64,000 nucleotides of DNA from the NCBI RefSeq assembly GCF_910592395.1, contig NC_088310.1, positions 9,057,501-9,121,500 on the forward strand, given 5' to 3'. A model generated the notes under the pieces. The model worked only from the letters and a program-made list of their open reading frames with translations, was not told the origin of the DNA and did no database searches. Both the position numbers and the translations under genes were made by a program. This document shows, one piece after another, positions 9,707-21,023 of the stretch (positions are counted from its first letter, which is position 1; each line of letters begins with the position of its first letter). The stretch is from Lineus longissimus (taxonomy: Eukaryota > Nemertea > Pilidiophora > Heteronemertea > Lineidae).

Positions 9707-9815
9707 ACTTTAAAAATCTAAAGGTCGACGGATCCCGAGGACAAAAATCATTCCTCCGTTTGAGGAACAAAATAACCGGTCTCAGTGAGAGACAAACGAA
9801 ACACAGATTCAATAG

Positions 9816-10021
9816 ACAGCCAACGACACTAGGTACACGCTTGCTGCGGTTTTCCTCCTTCTTTGTCTCACGAAGATAATAACGGAGAGCATGTTGCCAA
9901 CGAACCCAAAGATTATGACCACCAACATTAAGTAGTCCCCAAAGAACTTGTTGAGGAGTCCCAGAAATGACGGTGCGTGTTCTGACCCATCGACTTCGGC
10001 CGTGGTTTGGAAAAGGTCCAT
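9816..10021 (-). pseudogene. Receptor 5' fragment, recombination-truncated
   Basis: The start codon is at 10021, MDLF type with SEHAPSF and FFGDYL, followed by helix 1 and the start of helix 2. After about 68 codons the receptor sequence ends abruptly at 9816. It is joined to the 5' flank of the first receptor (9706-9810), with a few filler bases at 9811-9815. The rest of the gene and its 3' spacer were therefore deleted. The N-terminal half and its 5' flank match 20838-21565, so this piece is the left counterpart of the receptor at 20035-21023. It cannot make a receptor. Confidence 0.85.
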
Positions 10022-10548
10022 CGTACTTTTGCTGCTGTAACTAAATCATGAGTGGAGTTTTGGACCAGGTTTATATTTATTTTCAGGCTTTTGATACATG
10101 AGAACTATGTATATGTAACACGCGTCTCAAAAGTACCTTTCTGAAATCAGCTCACTATTCTTTACAAGTTTCAATTTTCGTCAACGTTCCAACCAGCTCG
10201 ATTATTTTACTTATTCTGAGTATTGGTGAACAAGTGATAAGCGCTTTTTTACAACTACTCTTGTGTGTTATACTTTAAAAACTTAAAGGTCGACGGATCA
10301 CGAGGAAAAAAGACTTCCTTCTTTTGACGAACAAAATAACCGGCCTCACCGAGAAACAGACAAAAGTACACACATTGTTCGAAGGATAGAACGGTGCTCC
10401 TCGTGACAAAGACGAAAATGCACGCACTCATCCTGAACACTGTATGTAAAGAACCTTCTCAACAAGGCACGAGCAAACTCTCATCCAGCACGTTCACCTG
10501 TTTCTTATTTTCAATTTGACCTTTAACTGGTCGAAGCTACTCCTTCAT
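10022..10548. repeat. 5' flank of truncated receptor
   Basis: MDLF-type 5' flank, collinear with 21024-21565. It stops after CTCCTTCAT at 10548, where LINE 3' UTR sequence begins. The spacer dyads and the rest of the spacer were deleted. No gene seen. Confidence 0.75.
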
Positions 10549-10921
10549 ACAGGTTATCACAGTAGTATACATGTAAATACAATCATAAAACATTTGAGTC
10601 AAGACCATTTTCGTGTAAAAACCTCTAAAAAGAGCACATTGGACACCTGCTCACCTCCCCCTGCCAGGTCCCTAAAAGTTTTCGAAAGAGATTAAAATTT
10701 TCCGCCTCACGAATGTGATTTGGTAGGTCGTTCCAGATTTTTGTTGCTGAATATGTAAAACTGTTTTTGCCATATGTTATAGTCTTAAAATGGTCGACCT
10801 GTACATTTTTTCGTCGGAGGTTATGGAAGGTTTCTTTTCTTTTGACAAGGTTTAATAAATAGGACGGTCTTTGCTTTTCTAGGATTGTCGGCAGTGTTTT
10901 ATTCAAAAATATCTTACTCAC
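10549..10921 (-). mobile_element. LINE 3' fragment (second family)
   Basis: On the minus strand, a 98-codon frame (10921-10625) encodes the C-terminal tail of a CR1/jockey-like RT ORF, recognisable by FTYSATKIWNDLPNHIREA. About 75 bp of 3' UTR follow, then a break at 10549. It is nearly identical to the start of 21942-22593. It directly adjoins the 3' end of the receptor at 10931, and its first about 38 bases resemble the 3' flank of every receptor copy in the array. Confidence 0.8.
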
Positions 10922-10930
10922 GATGGCTGG

Positions 10931-11934
10931 TTAGGTCCCGCGCTCTTCATCAACTAATATGCGTCCGAAGAATAAATATCTGACGTCATCCCTAAAGTAC
11001 TTCAATGTACACATGTAGATCATGAAATTAACTGCATAGTTGAAAACAATGAAATTTGAGATTGCGGTTGACCATTCGCGGAGGGATATCGGGGCACCTG
11101 TAATCAAATAAACCCAGCAGAATATAACATACGGGGCCATCGAAAGGAAATATATCAAAGAAACGATGAACAGATTTTTGACCAGTTTTCTCTGCAGTAC
11201 TTCAGTCTTGGAGTCTTTAGCAAAGAGCTTATTATTGCCTGCTCGGAAAACTCCAGCTACAATCAGAGTGTTGGCAATGAACACGATACAGACAGGAGCA
11301 ACCGTATTGGTATTGAATAACCAAATGCCAAATGCTTCAAATATCCAGGTTGGAAGAATGCCCTGCTCTTTCGAACATAAGCGCCTGGTAATGCCTTGGA
11401 TTTGTACCGTGGATGACACATAAGTCAAAAACGCTGGACAGTAAAACGCAAAAGAGATTAATAAAAGGTAACAAGAATGATATTCCGCCGTCGACTTGTG
11501 AAGAGGCCTGCCACCTTTAGAGGATACCAAACCGCCACACAGCGTTCTATACTGTAAGCGATGATGATGTACCCCGACATAAACACAAAACAATTCCAAA
11601 CGAAGATTCGGAGCTGGCAACCAATATCTGTGGCGCCAGACGCGATGTTGATATCTCCGTTTGTGACGTAAAATAAGCCATTATGAAGCCAGGTCTGAAA
11701 ACTCATCACAAGGTTTCCGGTATCTGACACAGCCAACGACACTAGGTACAGGCTTGCAGCGGTGTTCTTCCTTCTTTGTCTCACGAAGACAATAACAGAG
11801 AGCATGTTGCCGACGAACCCAAAGATTATGACCACCAGCATTAGGTAGGCCCCAAAGAACTTGTTGAGGAGTCCCAGAAATGACGGTGAGTTCTCCGATC
11901 CATCCACTTCGGCCGTGGTTTGGAAAAGATCCAT
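10931..11934 (-). pseudogene. Class A GPCR pseudogene, 1-bp deletion
   Basis: Duplicate of the intact gene at 22594-23598, with MDLF type, FMSGYIII in helix 3 and a DEERGT end. The frame is open from ATG 11934 to about 11467. There one A is missing (AAAAGGTAAC where other copies have AAAAGGATAAC), near the start of helix 4. The remaining helix 4 to C-terminus continues in another frame down to the stop at 10931. Other differences include FCWVYL in helix 6 and YLFFGRI near the end. Apart from the frameshift it is close to functional, so loss is recent, or there is an assembly error. Confidence 0.85.
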
Positions 11935-13926
11935 CGTACTTTTGTTGCTGTAACAAAATTATGTGTGAAGCTTTGGACAAAATCAGCTCACTATCCTTTA
12001 CAAGTTTCAATTTTCGTCAAAGTACCAACCAGCTCGATTACTTTACTTATTCTGAGTATTGATGAAAACATGATAAGCGCTCTTAACAAATACTCTTGTG
12101 TATTATACTTTAAAAAACTAAAGGTCGACGGATCCCGAAGAAGAAAAGACTTCCTTCTTTTGACGAACGAAATAACCGGCCTCACCGAGAAACAGACAAA
12201 AGACAGAATCTGAAGTACACACAGAGTTCGAAGGATAGAATGGTGCTCCTCGTGACAAAGATGAAAACACACGCACTCATCCTGGATACTGCATGTAAAG
12301 AACCTTCTCAAACAAGACCCGAGCTAACTCTGATCCAGGACGTTCACCTATTTCCTAGTTTTTATTTGACCTTTAACTGGTCGAAGCTACTCCTTCATTC
12401 GTGTAACCTTGCTCTAACAACTGTTCCCAGGGAACGAGCGAATGAGTACTGCACAATATGGGGTCATTTGTATGTACCTGTAGTGCTCATGTAATGAACT
12501 ACATGCACAACTAGGACTCCATCCCTTGTCTGGCAAATGACTTCGTCTCTCTGGTGTTAAACCTAATCAGACTGGCCTAATCTTGGTTAAGTACGCGAAA
12601 GGTGGCGGACCAGTGTCGAAGATATTATTCGCATTGCTTTTGCGTTGAGAGAAACACAGACGGCAGATCGTTTCAAAGTCTTCGGCGTCCACATACAAAA
12701 AGGACTTACCAGACACAAGTTTGCCTGACTGCACAATTATCGTGGCGGTACAAACCGAATCGTCCGTTTGTCTTCCTAGCTTTCCGTTTCAATAGAATCA
12801 GTGTTGGGCAAGTTGCCGATTATGATCGAATACGTTGTTTACGATGTGGGTTTGCAATTCCCCGATGCAGTCTCCTATATGACGTAAGTGTACCAACCAA
12901 TCATAAGTCCTGTTGCCGCTCGTTTAGAACCCGTCGACTAAACACTTCCACCAATGCGTTTCTTGACTTTCATTATGTCTTTGATGAATCTCAGAAACGG
13001 GCGGTACTTGTAAGGCTCAAACTGGACTCTCCTTCAATGACATCGACAATATAGTCGCCATGGCCTTTCAACAGTTTTATAGCGCGATTCATTGAAACTA
13101 AAGTTTCATCGTTATTGAAGCTAAATGTTCAATGACAAATCAATGCTAGCTTTTGTCTTTTTCTTTAAGTTACATGAACCAATAGTTACTTCGCGTGATC
13201 GACGATGTAATTCGAATCTGCCGAAACGACCGATGAATGCAAAAGCTGCTGGAAATCAGGATCGGTATTGATTAGTTTTTGGCTGTAAGTGCATTATTTA
13301 ATCCGTAGTATGTATATTTTATTATGTAAGATGAGTAGGCGCGTAAGTCAAATTTTATAGGCTTATATTTGGAAATTCTTTAAGTTCAAAAGGCTAAGGA
13401 AAATGATGACAAACACCAAGGATAACTTCACTGTCAGGAAAGCTACATCATGGACAACGTCACTGTCAAGTTGATGACGGTACGACCACGAATATCGAAG
13501 AAGCAGCAGGAATTATTACGTCCCATAGTAAAACCAGAAAGCACGCGATTATAAGTTCATGTTGGCGTTTCGTGGTAGGGGGTGAAAACACACTAGAGTC
13601 AGTGTATCCGGTTAACGTGCAACTATTTTTGTTGGAACGTTTTTATCACATGTAAGTAATTTCTTATTAGATATAAAAGACAACTTTACTTCTTTGTAAA
13701 GTTCTACAATATATAAGCTGCTATCAGAGGATTTCAGCAAATACAGGCTGATGCCCTTATTTTCTTAAACGTTATATTTGATATCATAATATATAATTAA
13801 ATCATATTATTGATTGTCGGTTTGGCATTTCGTTTTTACATTGATTAATCAAAACTAGGAGAAGCCTACTTTGTCACGTCTATGAATGTCGGCAATTTTT
13901 ATTCAAAAATGTCTAACTCACCATGT
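11935..13926. repeat. Inter-receptor spacer
   Basis: Holds the conserved dyad GTTCCCAGGGAAC (12423-12435). The GAAACTAAAGTTTC-type palindrome is here an expanded, imperfect version at 13090-13137. A TA-rich stretch lies near the 3' end of the next gene. Open frames such as 12602-13054 are not preserved between units. It is nearly identical to 23599-25568. No gene seen. Confidence 0.7.
13898..13903 (-). promoter_or_regulatory. Poly(A) signal AATAAA
   Basis: Minus-strand AATAAA, 23 bases after the stop codon of the receptor at 13927-14907. Confidence 0.6.
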
Positions 13927-14907
13927 TTAGGTCCCGCGTTCTACATCTTCTAATATGCGTCCGCAGAATAAACAGTTAACGTCGTCCCTAAAGTACTTCA
14001 ATGTACACATGTAGATGATGAAATTGACCGAATAATTAAAAACGATGAAATTAGACATTGCGATGGCCCATTCGCGGAGGTATATGGGGGAACCTGCAAT
14101 CAAATAAACCCAGCGGAATATAACATACGGGGCTGTTGAAAGGAAATATATCAAAGAAACGATGAACAGATTTTTTACCAGTTTTCTCTGCAGTATTTCA
14201 GTCCTGGAGTCTTTAGCAAAGTGTTTATCATTGCCTCCACGGAAAACTCCAGTTACAATCAGAGTGTTGGTGAAGAACACGATACAGACAGGAGCAACCA
14301 TATTGGTGTTGAATAGCCAAGCTGGAAATATGCCCAGCCCTTCCAAACAAAACCGCCTCGTAATGCCTTGGATTTTTATCGTTGACGACACATAATTCCA
14401 AAACGCTGGACAGTAAAACATAAGAGAGATTAATAAAAGGATAACAAGAATGATATTCCGCCGTCGACTGGTGAAGAGGCTTGCCACCTTTAGAGGATAC
14501 CAAACCGCTACACAGCGTTCTATACTGTAAGCGATGATGATGTATGCCGACATAAACACAAAACAATTCCAAACAAAGATTCGGAGCTGGCAACCAATAT
14601 CTGTGGCGCCAGACGCGATGTTGATTTCTCCGTTTGTAACGTAAAATAAGCCATTATGAAGCCAAGTCTGAAAGCTCATGACAAGGTTCCCGGAATCTGA
14701 CACAGCCAACGATACTAGGTACACGCTTGCTGCGGTGTTCCTCCTTCTTTGTCTCACGAAGACAATAATAGAGAGCATGTTGCCGACGAAACCAAAGATT
14801 ATGACCACCAGCATTAAGTAAGCCCCAAAAAACTTGTTGAGGAGTCCCAGAAAGGACGGTGCGTTCTCCGATCCCTCGACTTCGGTCGTGGTTTGAAAAA
14901 GGACCAT
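13927..14907 (-). CDS. Class A GPCR, 326 residues, MVLF type
   Basis: Intact frame from ATG 14907 with all seven helices, SIERC after helix 3 and NFIIY in helix 7. It is eight residues shorter than the 334-residue copies. The loss is in extracellular loop 2 and the entry to helix 5, where RRFCLEGLGIFPAWLFN replaces the longer CSKEQGILPTWI form. The loop Cys is kept. The N-terminus has TTTEVEGSENAPS. It is the duplicate partner of 25569-26549, from which it differs in only a few residues. A short loop 2 may mean a different ligand from the long-loop paralogs; that is inference. AATAAA follows closely. Confidence 0.87.
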   Translation of the reverse strand: MVLFQTTTEVEGSENAPSFLGLLNKFFGAYLMLVVIIFGFVGNMLSIIVFVRQRRRNTAASVYLVSLAVSDSGNLVMSFQTWLHNGLFYVTNGEINIASGATDIGCQLRIFVWNCFVFMSAYIIIAYSIERCVAVWYPLKVASLFTSRRRNIILVILLLISLMFYCPAFWNYVSSTIKIQGITRRFCLEGLGIFPAWLFNTNMVAPVCIVFFTNTLIVTGVFRGGNDKHFAKDSRTEILQRKLVKNLFIVSLIYFLSTAPYVIFRWVYLIAGSPIYLREWAIAMSNFIVFNYSVNFIIYMCTLKYFRDDVNCLFCGRILEDVERGT

Positions 14908-16986
14908 CGTACTTTTGCTGTTGTAGCTGAATTATTTGTGAAGTTTGGACTAGGTTTATATTTATCATTAGGCTCTTGATCACGAGAACTATTTATATGT
15001 AACAAGTGTCAGAAAAGTATTTTTTCTGATATCAGATCACTACCCTTTACAAATTTTAATATTTGTCAACGAACCTACCTGCTCGACTATTTTCTTGTTC
15101 TGAATCTGTCGTAAAAGTCAAGGCTCTAATACTTGAATTGGTAAAAACGTGATATGCCCTTTTTAACAAATACTCTTGTGTGTTATACAGTACAAACCTA
15201 AAGGTCGACGGATTCCGAGGACAAAAACCATTCCTCCGCTTGAGGAACAAAATTACCGGCCTCAGTGAGAGAAAAACAAAACACAAATTCTGAAGTACAC
15301 ACAGTTTTAGAAGGATAGAACGGTGCTTCTCGTGATGGAGACGAAAACACACGCACTCATCCTGGACACTGTATGAAAAGAATATCTCAAAAGCAAGTCT
15401 CAAACACTTGTCTCAAACAAGGCCTGAGCGAACTCTGATCCAGAACGTTCACCTATTTCTTATTTTAATTTGACCTTTAACTGGTCGAAACTACTCCACC
15501 TTCATTCGTATCACCTTGCTCTAACAACTGTTCCCAGGGAACGAGCGAATGAGTACTGCACAATATTGGGTCATTTTTATGTATCTGTAGTGCTGATGCA
15601 ATGAACTACATGCACAACTTAGACTCCCTTGTCTGGCAAAGTGCTTTTTCCTCTGGTGCTATTACGCCTAATCTTGGTTATGTATGCGAAAGGTGGCGGA
15701 CCAGTGTCGAAGATACTATTTGCATTGCTTTTCGGTTGGGAGAAACACAGATGGCAGATCGTTTCTATGTCTTCGGCGTCCATATACGAGAGGGTCTTAG
15801 ACACAAGTTTGGCTTACTGCACAATTATCGTGACGGAACAAGCCGAATCTTCCGTTTGTCTTCCTAGCTTTCCGTTTCAAAAGAATCAGTGTTTGGCAAG
15901 TTACCGATTATGATCGAAAACGTTGTTTACAATGTGGCTTTGTGATTCCTCGATACAGTCTCCCATATGACGTAAGTGTACCAACCAATCATAAGTCATG
16001 TAGGTACTCGTTTAGAACCCGTCAACTAAACACTTCCACCAACGCCTTTCTTGACTTCAATATACCTGTGATGCATCTCAGAAACGGGCGGTACTTGTAT
16101 TAAGGCACCAATTCGACTCTCCTCTTATGACATGGACATTATAGACGCCGTGGTCTTTCAACAGTTTTACAGTGCGATTCATTGATACTAAAGTTTCAAT
16201 GGCAAATCAATGCCAGCTTTTGTCTTTTCCTTTAAGTTACATGAACCAATAGTTACTTCGCGTGATCGGCGGTGTAATTCGAAACTGCCGAAACGACCGA
16301 TGAACGCAAAAGCTGCTGTAAATAAGGATTTGGACGGTATCGATTAGTTGTTGGCTGTAAGTGCATTATTTAATCCGTAGTATGTATGTTTTATTGTGTA
16401 AGATGAGCAGATGCGTAATTCAAGTTTTAAAAGCCTATATTTTGAAATCATTTAAGTTTAAAAGGCTAAGGAAAAGGATGACGTACACCAAGGATGGCTT
16501 CATCGTCAGAGAAGCTACTTCATGGACAACGTCACTGTCAAGTTGATGACGGCACGACCACGAATATTGAAGGAGCACTTATAATTATTACGTCCCATTG
16601 TGAAACCAGAAAGCACGCAATTATAAGTTCATGTTGGCGCTCCCTGGTTGGGGGTGAAAACACACTAGTGTCAGTTATATTGCTTACCGTGCAACTATTT
16701 TTGTGAGAAAGTTTTTACCACGTGTAAGTAATTTCTTATTAAAGACACCTAGATTTGTGGTGACTACTTTGTAAATTTCTATAATATATAAGCTGCAAGC
16801 TGATGCCCTCATTTTCATATACGTTAAAGTTTATATCATGATACATGAATATAATTCAATCATATTATTAATTGTCCGTATTCCTGTTTTTGTGTCATAT
16901 TAAGTTATTAAAACTAGGAGTCGCCTACTTCGTCACGTCTATGAATGTCGGCAATGTTTTATTCAAAAATATCCAACTCACCATGG
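14908..16986. repeat. Inter-receptor spacer
   Basis: MVLF-type upstream flank with a TATA-like AAATATAAAC about 50 bp before the gene start. A CAG|GTAGGT donor-like site lies on the minus strand near 15077. The GTTCCCAGGGAAC dyad is at 15530-15542 and the ATTGATACTAAAGTTTCAAT palindrome at 16180-16201. It is nearly identical to 26550-28362. No gene seen. Confidence 0.7.
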
Positions 16987-17990
16987 TTAGGTCCCGCGTT
17001 CTTCATCATCTAATATGCGTCCGCAGATTAAATATCTGACGTCATCCCTAAAAAACTTCAATGTACACAAGTAGATTATGAAATTAAACGCATAGTTGAA
17101 AACAATGAAATTTGAAATTGCGATTGATCATTCGCGGAGGTATATCGGGGCACATGAAATCAAATAAACCCAGTGGAATATAACATACGGGGCCATTGAA
17201 AGGAAATATATCAAAGAAACGATGAACAGATTTTTGACTAGTTTCCTCTGCAGTATTTCAGTTTGGAGTCTTTAGCAAAGAGCTTATCATTGCCTGCTCG
17301 GAAAACACCAGCAACAGTCAGAGTGTTGATGATGAAGACGATACAGACAGGAGCAACCATATTGGTGTTGAATAGCCAGACAGTAACGGTCTTTAATATC
17401 CAGGTTGGAAGAATGCCTTGCTCTTTCGAACATATCCGCCTGGTAATGCCTTGGATTTGTATCGTGGACGACACATAAGCTAAAAACGCTGGACAGTAAA
17501 ACGTAAAAGAGATTAATAAAAAGATGACAGGAATGATATTCCGCCGTCGACTGGTGAAGAGGCTTGCCACCTTTAAAGGATACCAAACCGCCACACAGCG
17601 TTCTATACTGTAAGCGATGATAATGTACGCCGACATAAACACAAAACAATTCCAAACAAAGATTCGGAGCTGACACCCAATATCTGTGGCGCCAGACGCG
17701 ATGTTGGTATCTCCGTTTGTGACGTAAAATAAACCATTATGAAGCCAGGTCTGAAAACTCATCACCAGGTTCCCGGTATCTGACACAGCCATCGACACTA
17801 GGTACACGCTTGCTGCCGTGTTCCTCCTTCTCTGCCTAATGAAAATAATAACGGAGAACATGTTGCCAACAAACCCAAAGATTATGTCCACCAGCATTAA
17901 GTAGGCCCCAAAGAACTTGTTGAAGAATCCTAGAAATGATGGTGCGTCCTCCGCCCCTTCGACTTCGGTCTTGGTTTGAAAATGGTCCAT
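16987..17990 (-). pseudogene. Class A GPCR pseudogene, frameshift plus nonsense
   Basis: MDHF type from ATG 17990. The frame is open for helices 1-5, then a T is missing at about 17261 (CAGTTTGG for CAGTTTTGG) in the third inner loop. In the original frame a second lesion follows. The Trp codon of LREW before helix 7 has become TGA (complement of TCA at 17128-17130). Helix 1 also carries LVDIIFG, an Asp where all others have Val. It is the duplicate partner of 30575-31580, with which it shares PVIFLLIS in helix 4. The lesions of the two copies are different. Confidence 0.87.
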
Positions 17991-20034
17991 CTTACATGTA
18001 CGTTTTCTGCGGTAACTAAATTATTTGTAAAACTTTAATCCAGGTTTATCATAAGGCTTTTGACAAATGAGAACTCTGTATATGTAAAGTGTGTATCAAA
18101 AGAATATTTCTGAGATCAACTCATTACCCTTTACGAGTTTGAATTTTCACCAACGTACCAAATTCCTCGATTACCTTACTTATTCTGAAACTGTCTTGAA
18201 ACTCAAGGCTCTAATACTTGAATTAGTAAAAACGTGATACGCACATTTTAACATATGCTTTTGTTTGTTATACTTTAAAAATCTAAAGGTCGACGGATCC
18301 CGAGATAAAAACAATTCCTCCGTTTGAAGAACAAAATCATCCGCCTCAGTGAGAGACAAACGAAACACCGATTCTGAAGTACACACAGTTTTCGAAGGAT
18401 AGAACGGTGCTCCTCATGACGACGACGAAAAAACTCGCACTCATGCTGGACACTGTATATAAAGAAACTTCTAACAAGGCCCGAGCTACATCTGATCCAA
18501 CACCTTCATCCTATTTCTTATTTTCAATTTGACTTTTAACTGGCCGAAGCTACTACCTTGCTCTAACATCTGTTCCCTGAGAACGAGAGAATGGGTACTG
18601 CCTAATATGGGATCTTCAGTATGTACCTGTAGTGCTGATGCAATTAACTACATGCACAACTAGGACTCCCTTGTCCGGCAAATGGATTTTTCCCTCTGGT
18701 GTTATTACGCCTAATCTTGGTTATGTACGCGAAAGGTGGCGGACCAATGTCAAAGATGTTGTTCACTTCGAATTGCTTTTGCGTTGAGAGAAACAAAGAA
18801 GGCAGATCGTTTCAAAGTCTTCGGCGTCCACATACGAAAAGGTATTGGACACAAGTTTGGCCGGCTTCACAATTGTCGTCACTGTACAAGCCAAATCGTC
18901 CGTTTGTCTTCCAAGCTTTCCGTATCCATAGAATCAGTCTTGGGGAAGTTGCCGATTATGATCGAATACGTTGTTTACAATGTGGCTTTGCGATTCTTCG
19001 ATGCAGTCTCCTATATGACGTATATATTTTGTATCAATCAATCATAACCTATGTAGGGACTCGTTTTGAAGTCGTCAACTAAACACTTCAACCAACGCCT
19101 TTCTTGACTTCCATATATCTGTGATGCATCTCAGAAACGGATGGTACTTGTATTAAGGCCCACAAATCGAATCTCCTCTAATAACATGGACAATAGACGC
19201 CGTGATCTTTCAACAATTTTACAGCGCAATTCGTTGAAACTAAAGTTTCAATAGCAAACCAATGCTAGCTTTTGTCTTATCCTTTAAGTTACATGAACCA
19301 ATAGTTACTTCGCGTGATCTGCGGTGTAATTCGAATCTGCCGAAACGACCGATGAACGCAAAAGCTGCCGAAAATAAGGATCGGTATCGATTAGTTGTTG
19401 GCTGTAAGTGCATTATTTAATCTGTAGTATGTTTATGTTATTGTGTAAGATGAGCAGATGCGTAATTCAAATTTTATAGGCCTGTATTTTGAAATTTTTT
19501 AAGTTTAAAAGGCTAAAAAAATTATAACGCACACCAAGGATTACTTCACTGTCGGGAACTACTTCATGGACAACGTTACTGTCAAGTTGATGACGGCACG
19601 ACCACGATTATTGATGATGAAGAAGCATGTATTATTACCGTCACATAGTAGAATCAGAAAGCACGCGATTATAAGTTCATGTTGGCGTTTCGTGGTTGGG
19701 GGTGAGAACACACTGGTGTCAGTTATATTGCTTACCATGCAACTATTTTTGTGGGAAAGTTTTTACCACGTGTAAGTGATTTCTTATTAAAGGCACCTAG
19801 ATTTGTGGTAACTTCTTTGTAAGTTTCTACAATATATAAGCTGCAAGCTGATGCCCTCATTTTCTTATACGTTATAGTTTATATCATAATTCATGTTTTT
19901 ATTTCAATCATATAATTGATTGTCGGTTTTCTTATTTTGTTTTTATATTTAGTTATTAAAACTAGGAGTAGCTTACTTCGTCACGTCTGTGAATGTCGGC
20001 AATGTTTCATTCAATAATATCTAACTCACCATGG
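17991..20034. repeat. Inter-receptor spacer
   Basis: MDHF-type flank. The first dyad is imperfect here (GTTCCCTGAGAAC, 18572-18584). The palindrome GTTGAAACTAAAGTTTCAAT is at 19234-19251. The plus-strand frame 18699-19082 recurs in some other units, but its differences between units are mostly amino-acid changing. No gene seen. Confidence 0.7.
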
Positions 20035-21023
20035 TTAGGTCCCGCGTTCTTCATCATCTAATATGTCTCCGCAGAATAAATATCTGACGTCATCCCTAAA
20101 GTACTTCAATGTACACAAGTAGATTATGAAATTAACCGCATAGTTGAAAACAATGAAATTTGAGATTGCGTTTGACCATTCGCGGAGGGATATCGGGGCA
20201 CCTGTAATCAAATAAACCCAGCGGAATATAACATACGGGGCCGTTGAAAGGAAATATATCAAAGAAACGATGAAAAGATTTTTGACCAGTTTTCTCTGCA
20301 GTATTTCAGTATTGGAGTCTTTAACAAAGTGCATATTATTGCTTGCTCGGAAAACTCCAGCTACAATCAGAGTGTTAATGATGAAGACGACACAGACAGG
20401 AGCAACCATATTGCTGTTGAATAGCCAGGCAGTAACGGCTTCCAATATCCAGGTTGGAAGAATGCCTTGCTCTTTCGAACATATCCGCCTGGTAATGCCT
20501 TGGATTTGTTTCGTGGACGACACATAGGCTAAAAATGCTGGACAGTAAAACGTAAAAGTGATTAATAAAAGGATGATGAGAATGATATTCCGCCGTCGAC
20601 TGGTGAAGAGGCTTACCACCTTGAGAGGATACCAAACCGCTACACAGCGTTCTATACTGTAAGCGATGATGATGTATGCCGACATAAACACAAAATAATT
20701 CCAAACAAAGATTCGGAGCTTGCAACCAATATCTGTGGCGCCAGACGCAATGTTGATTGCTCCGTTTCTTACGTAAAATAAACCATTATGAAGCCAGGTC
20801 TGAAAACTCATCACCAGGTTTCCGGTATCTGACACAGCCAACGACACTAGGTACACGCTTGCTGCGGTGTTCCTCCTTCTTTGTCTCACGAAGATAATAA
20901 CGGAGAGCATGTTGCCAACGAACCCAAAGATTATGACCACCAACATTAAGTAGTCCCCAAAGAACTTGTTGAGGAGTCCCAGAAATGACGGTGCGTGTTC
21001 TGACCCATCGACTTCGGCCGTGG
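20035..21023 (-). pseudogene. Class A GPCR, start codon deleted; crossover product
   Basis: From the internal ATG at 20946 (start of helix 1) 303 codons are open to the stop at 20035, with all helices, SIERC, the loop Cys and NFIIY. The 5' end (20947-21023) still encodes the MDLF-type leader (SEHAPS, FFGDYL). A net deletion of about 10 bp removed the normal initiator and the next few codons, and no other in-frame ATG lies upstream. Translation from the helix-1 Met would lack the 31-residue extracellular tail. The N-terminal half matches 9816-10021 and the C-terminal half matches the receptor at 38529-39532. This gene therefore spans the junction of the tandem block duplication. Confidence 0.8.

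Larger units (their letters stand above)
9816..20540. repeat. Left copy of ~11.3-kb tandem block with four receptors
   Basis: The order of receptors, spacers and the LINE fragment here repeats at about 20838-39040. Offsets are 11023 bp at the left end, about 11663 after a 640-bp deletion near 10548, and 11642 around 14000-15800. Beyond about 16740 the right copy is shifted by a pogo insertion and then a Harbinger insertion. Boundaries are approximate because they lie inside homologous receptor genes. Confidence 0.7.

Noticed and set aside
10625-10921. 98-codon frame (also 22288-22584) as an independent small gene
   Set aside because: The WNDLPNHIREA signature shows it is the C-terminal end of a LINE RT frame, truncated at its start.
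10931-11620. Frames in other phases inside each receptor (for example 11166-11423 plus, 14228-14593 minus)
   Set aside because: They recur only because the receptor copies are homologous. They are shadow frames of the receptor.
12423-12435. GTTCCCAGGGAAC as a COE/EBF (olfactory-type) binding site
   Set aside because: The COE site needs two bases between TCCC and GGGA arms. Here there is one, so I keep it only as an unexplained dyad.
18699-19082. Plus-strand frames recurring in spacers (also 12602-13054, 32289-32657, 46316-46663, 53163-53546) as a second gene family
   Set aside because: Differences between units are mostly amino-acid changing, several units have frame-breaking indels, and minus-strand frames are equally open. 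This looks like non-coding repeat.
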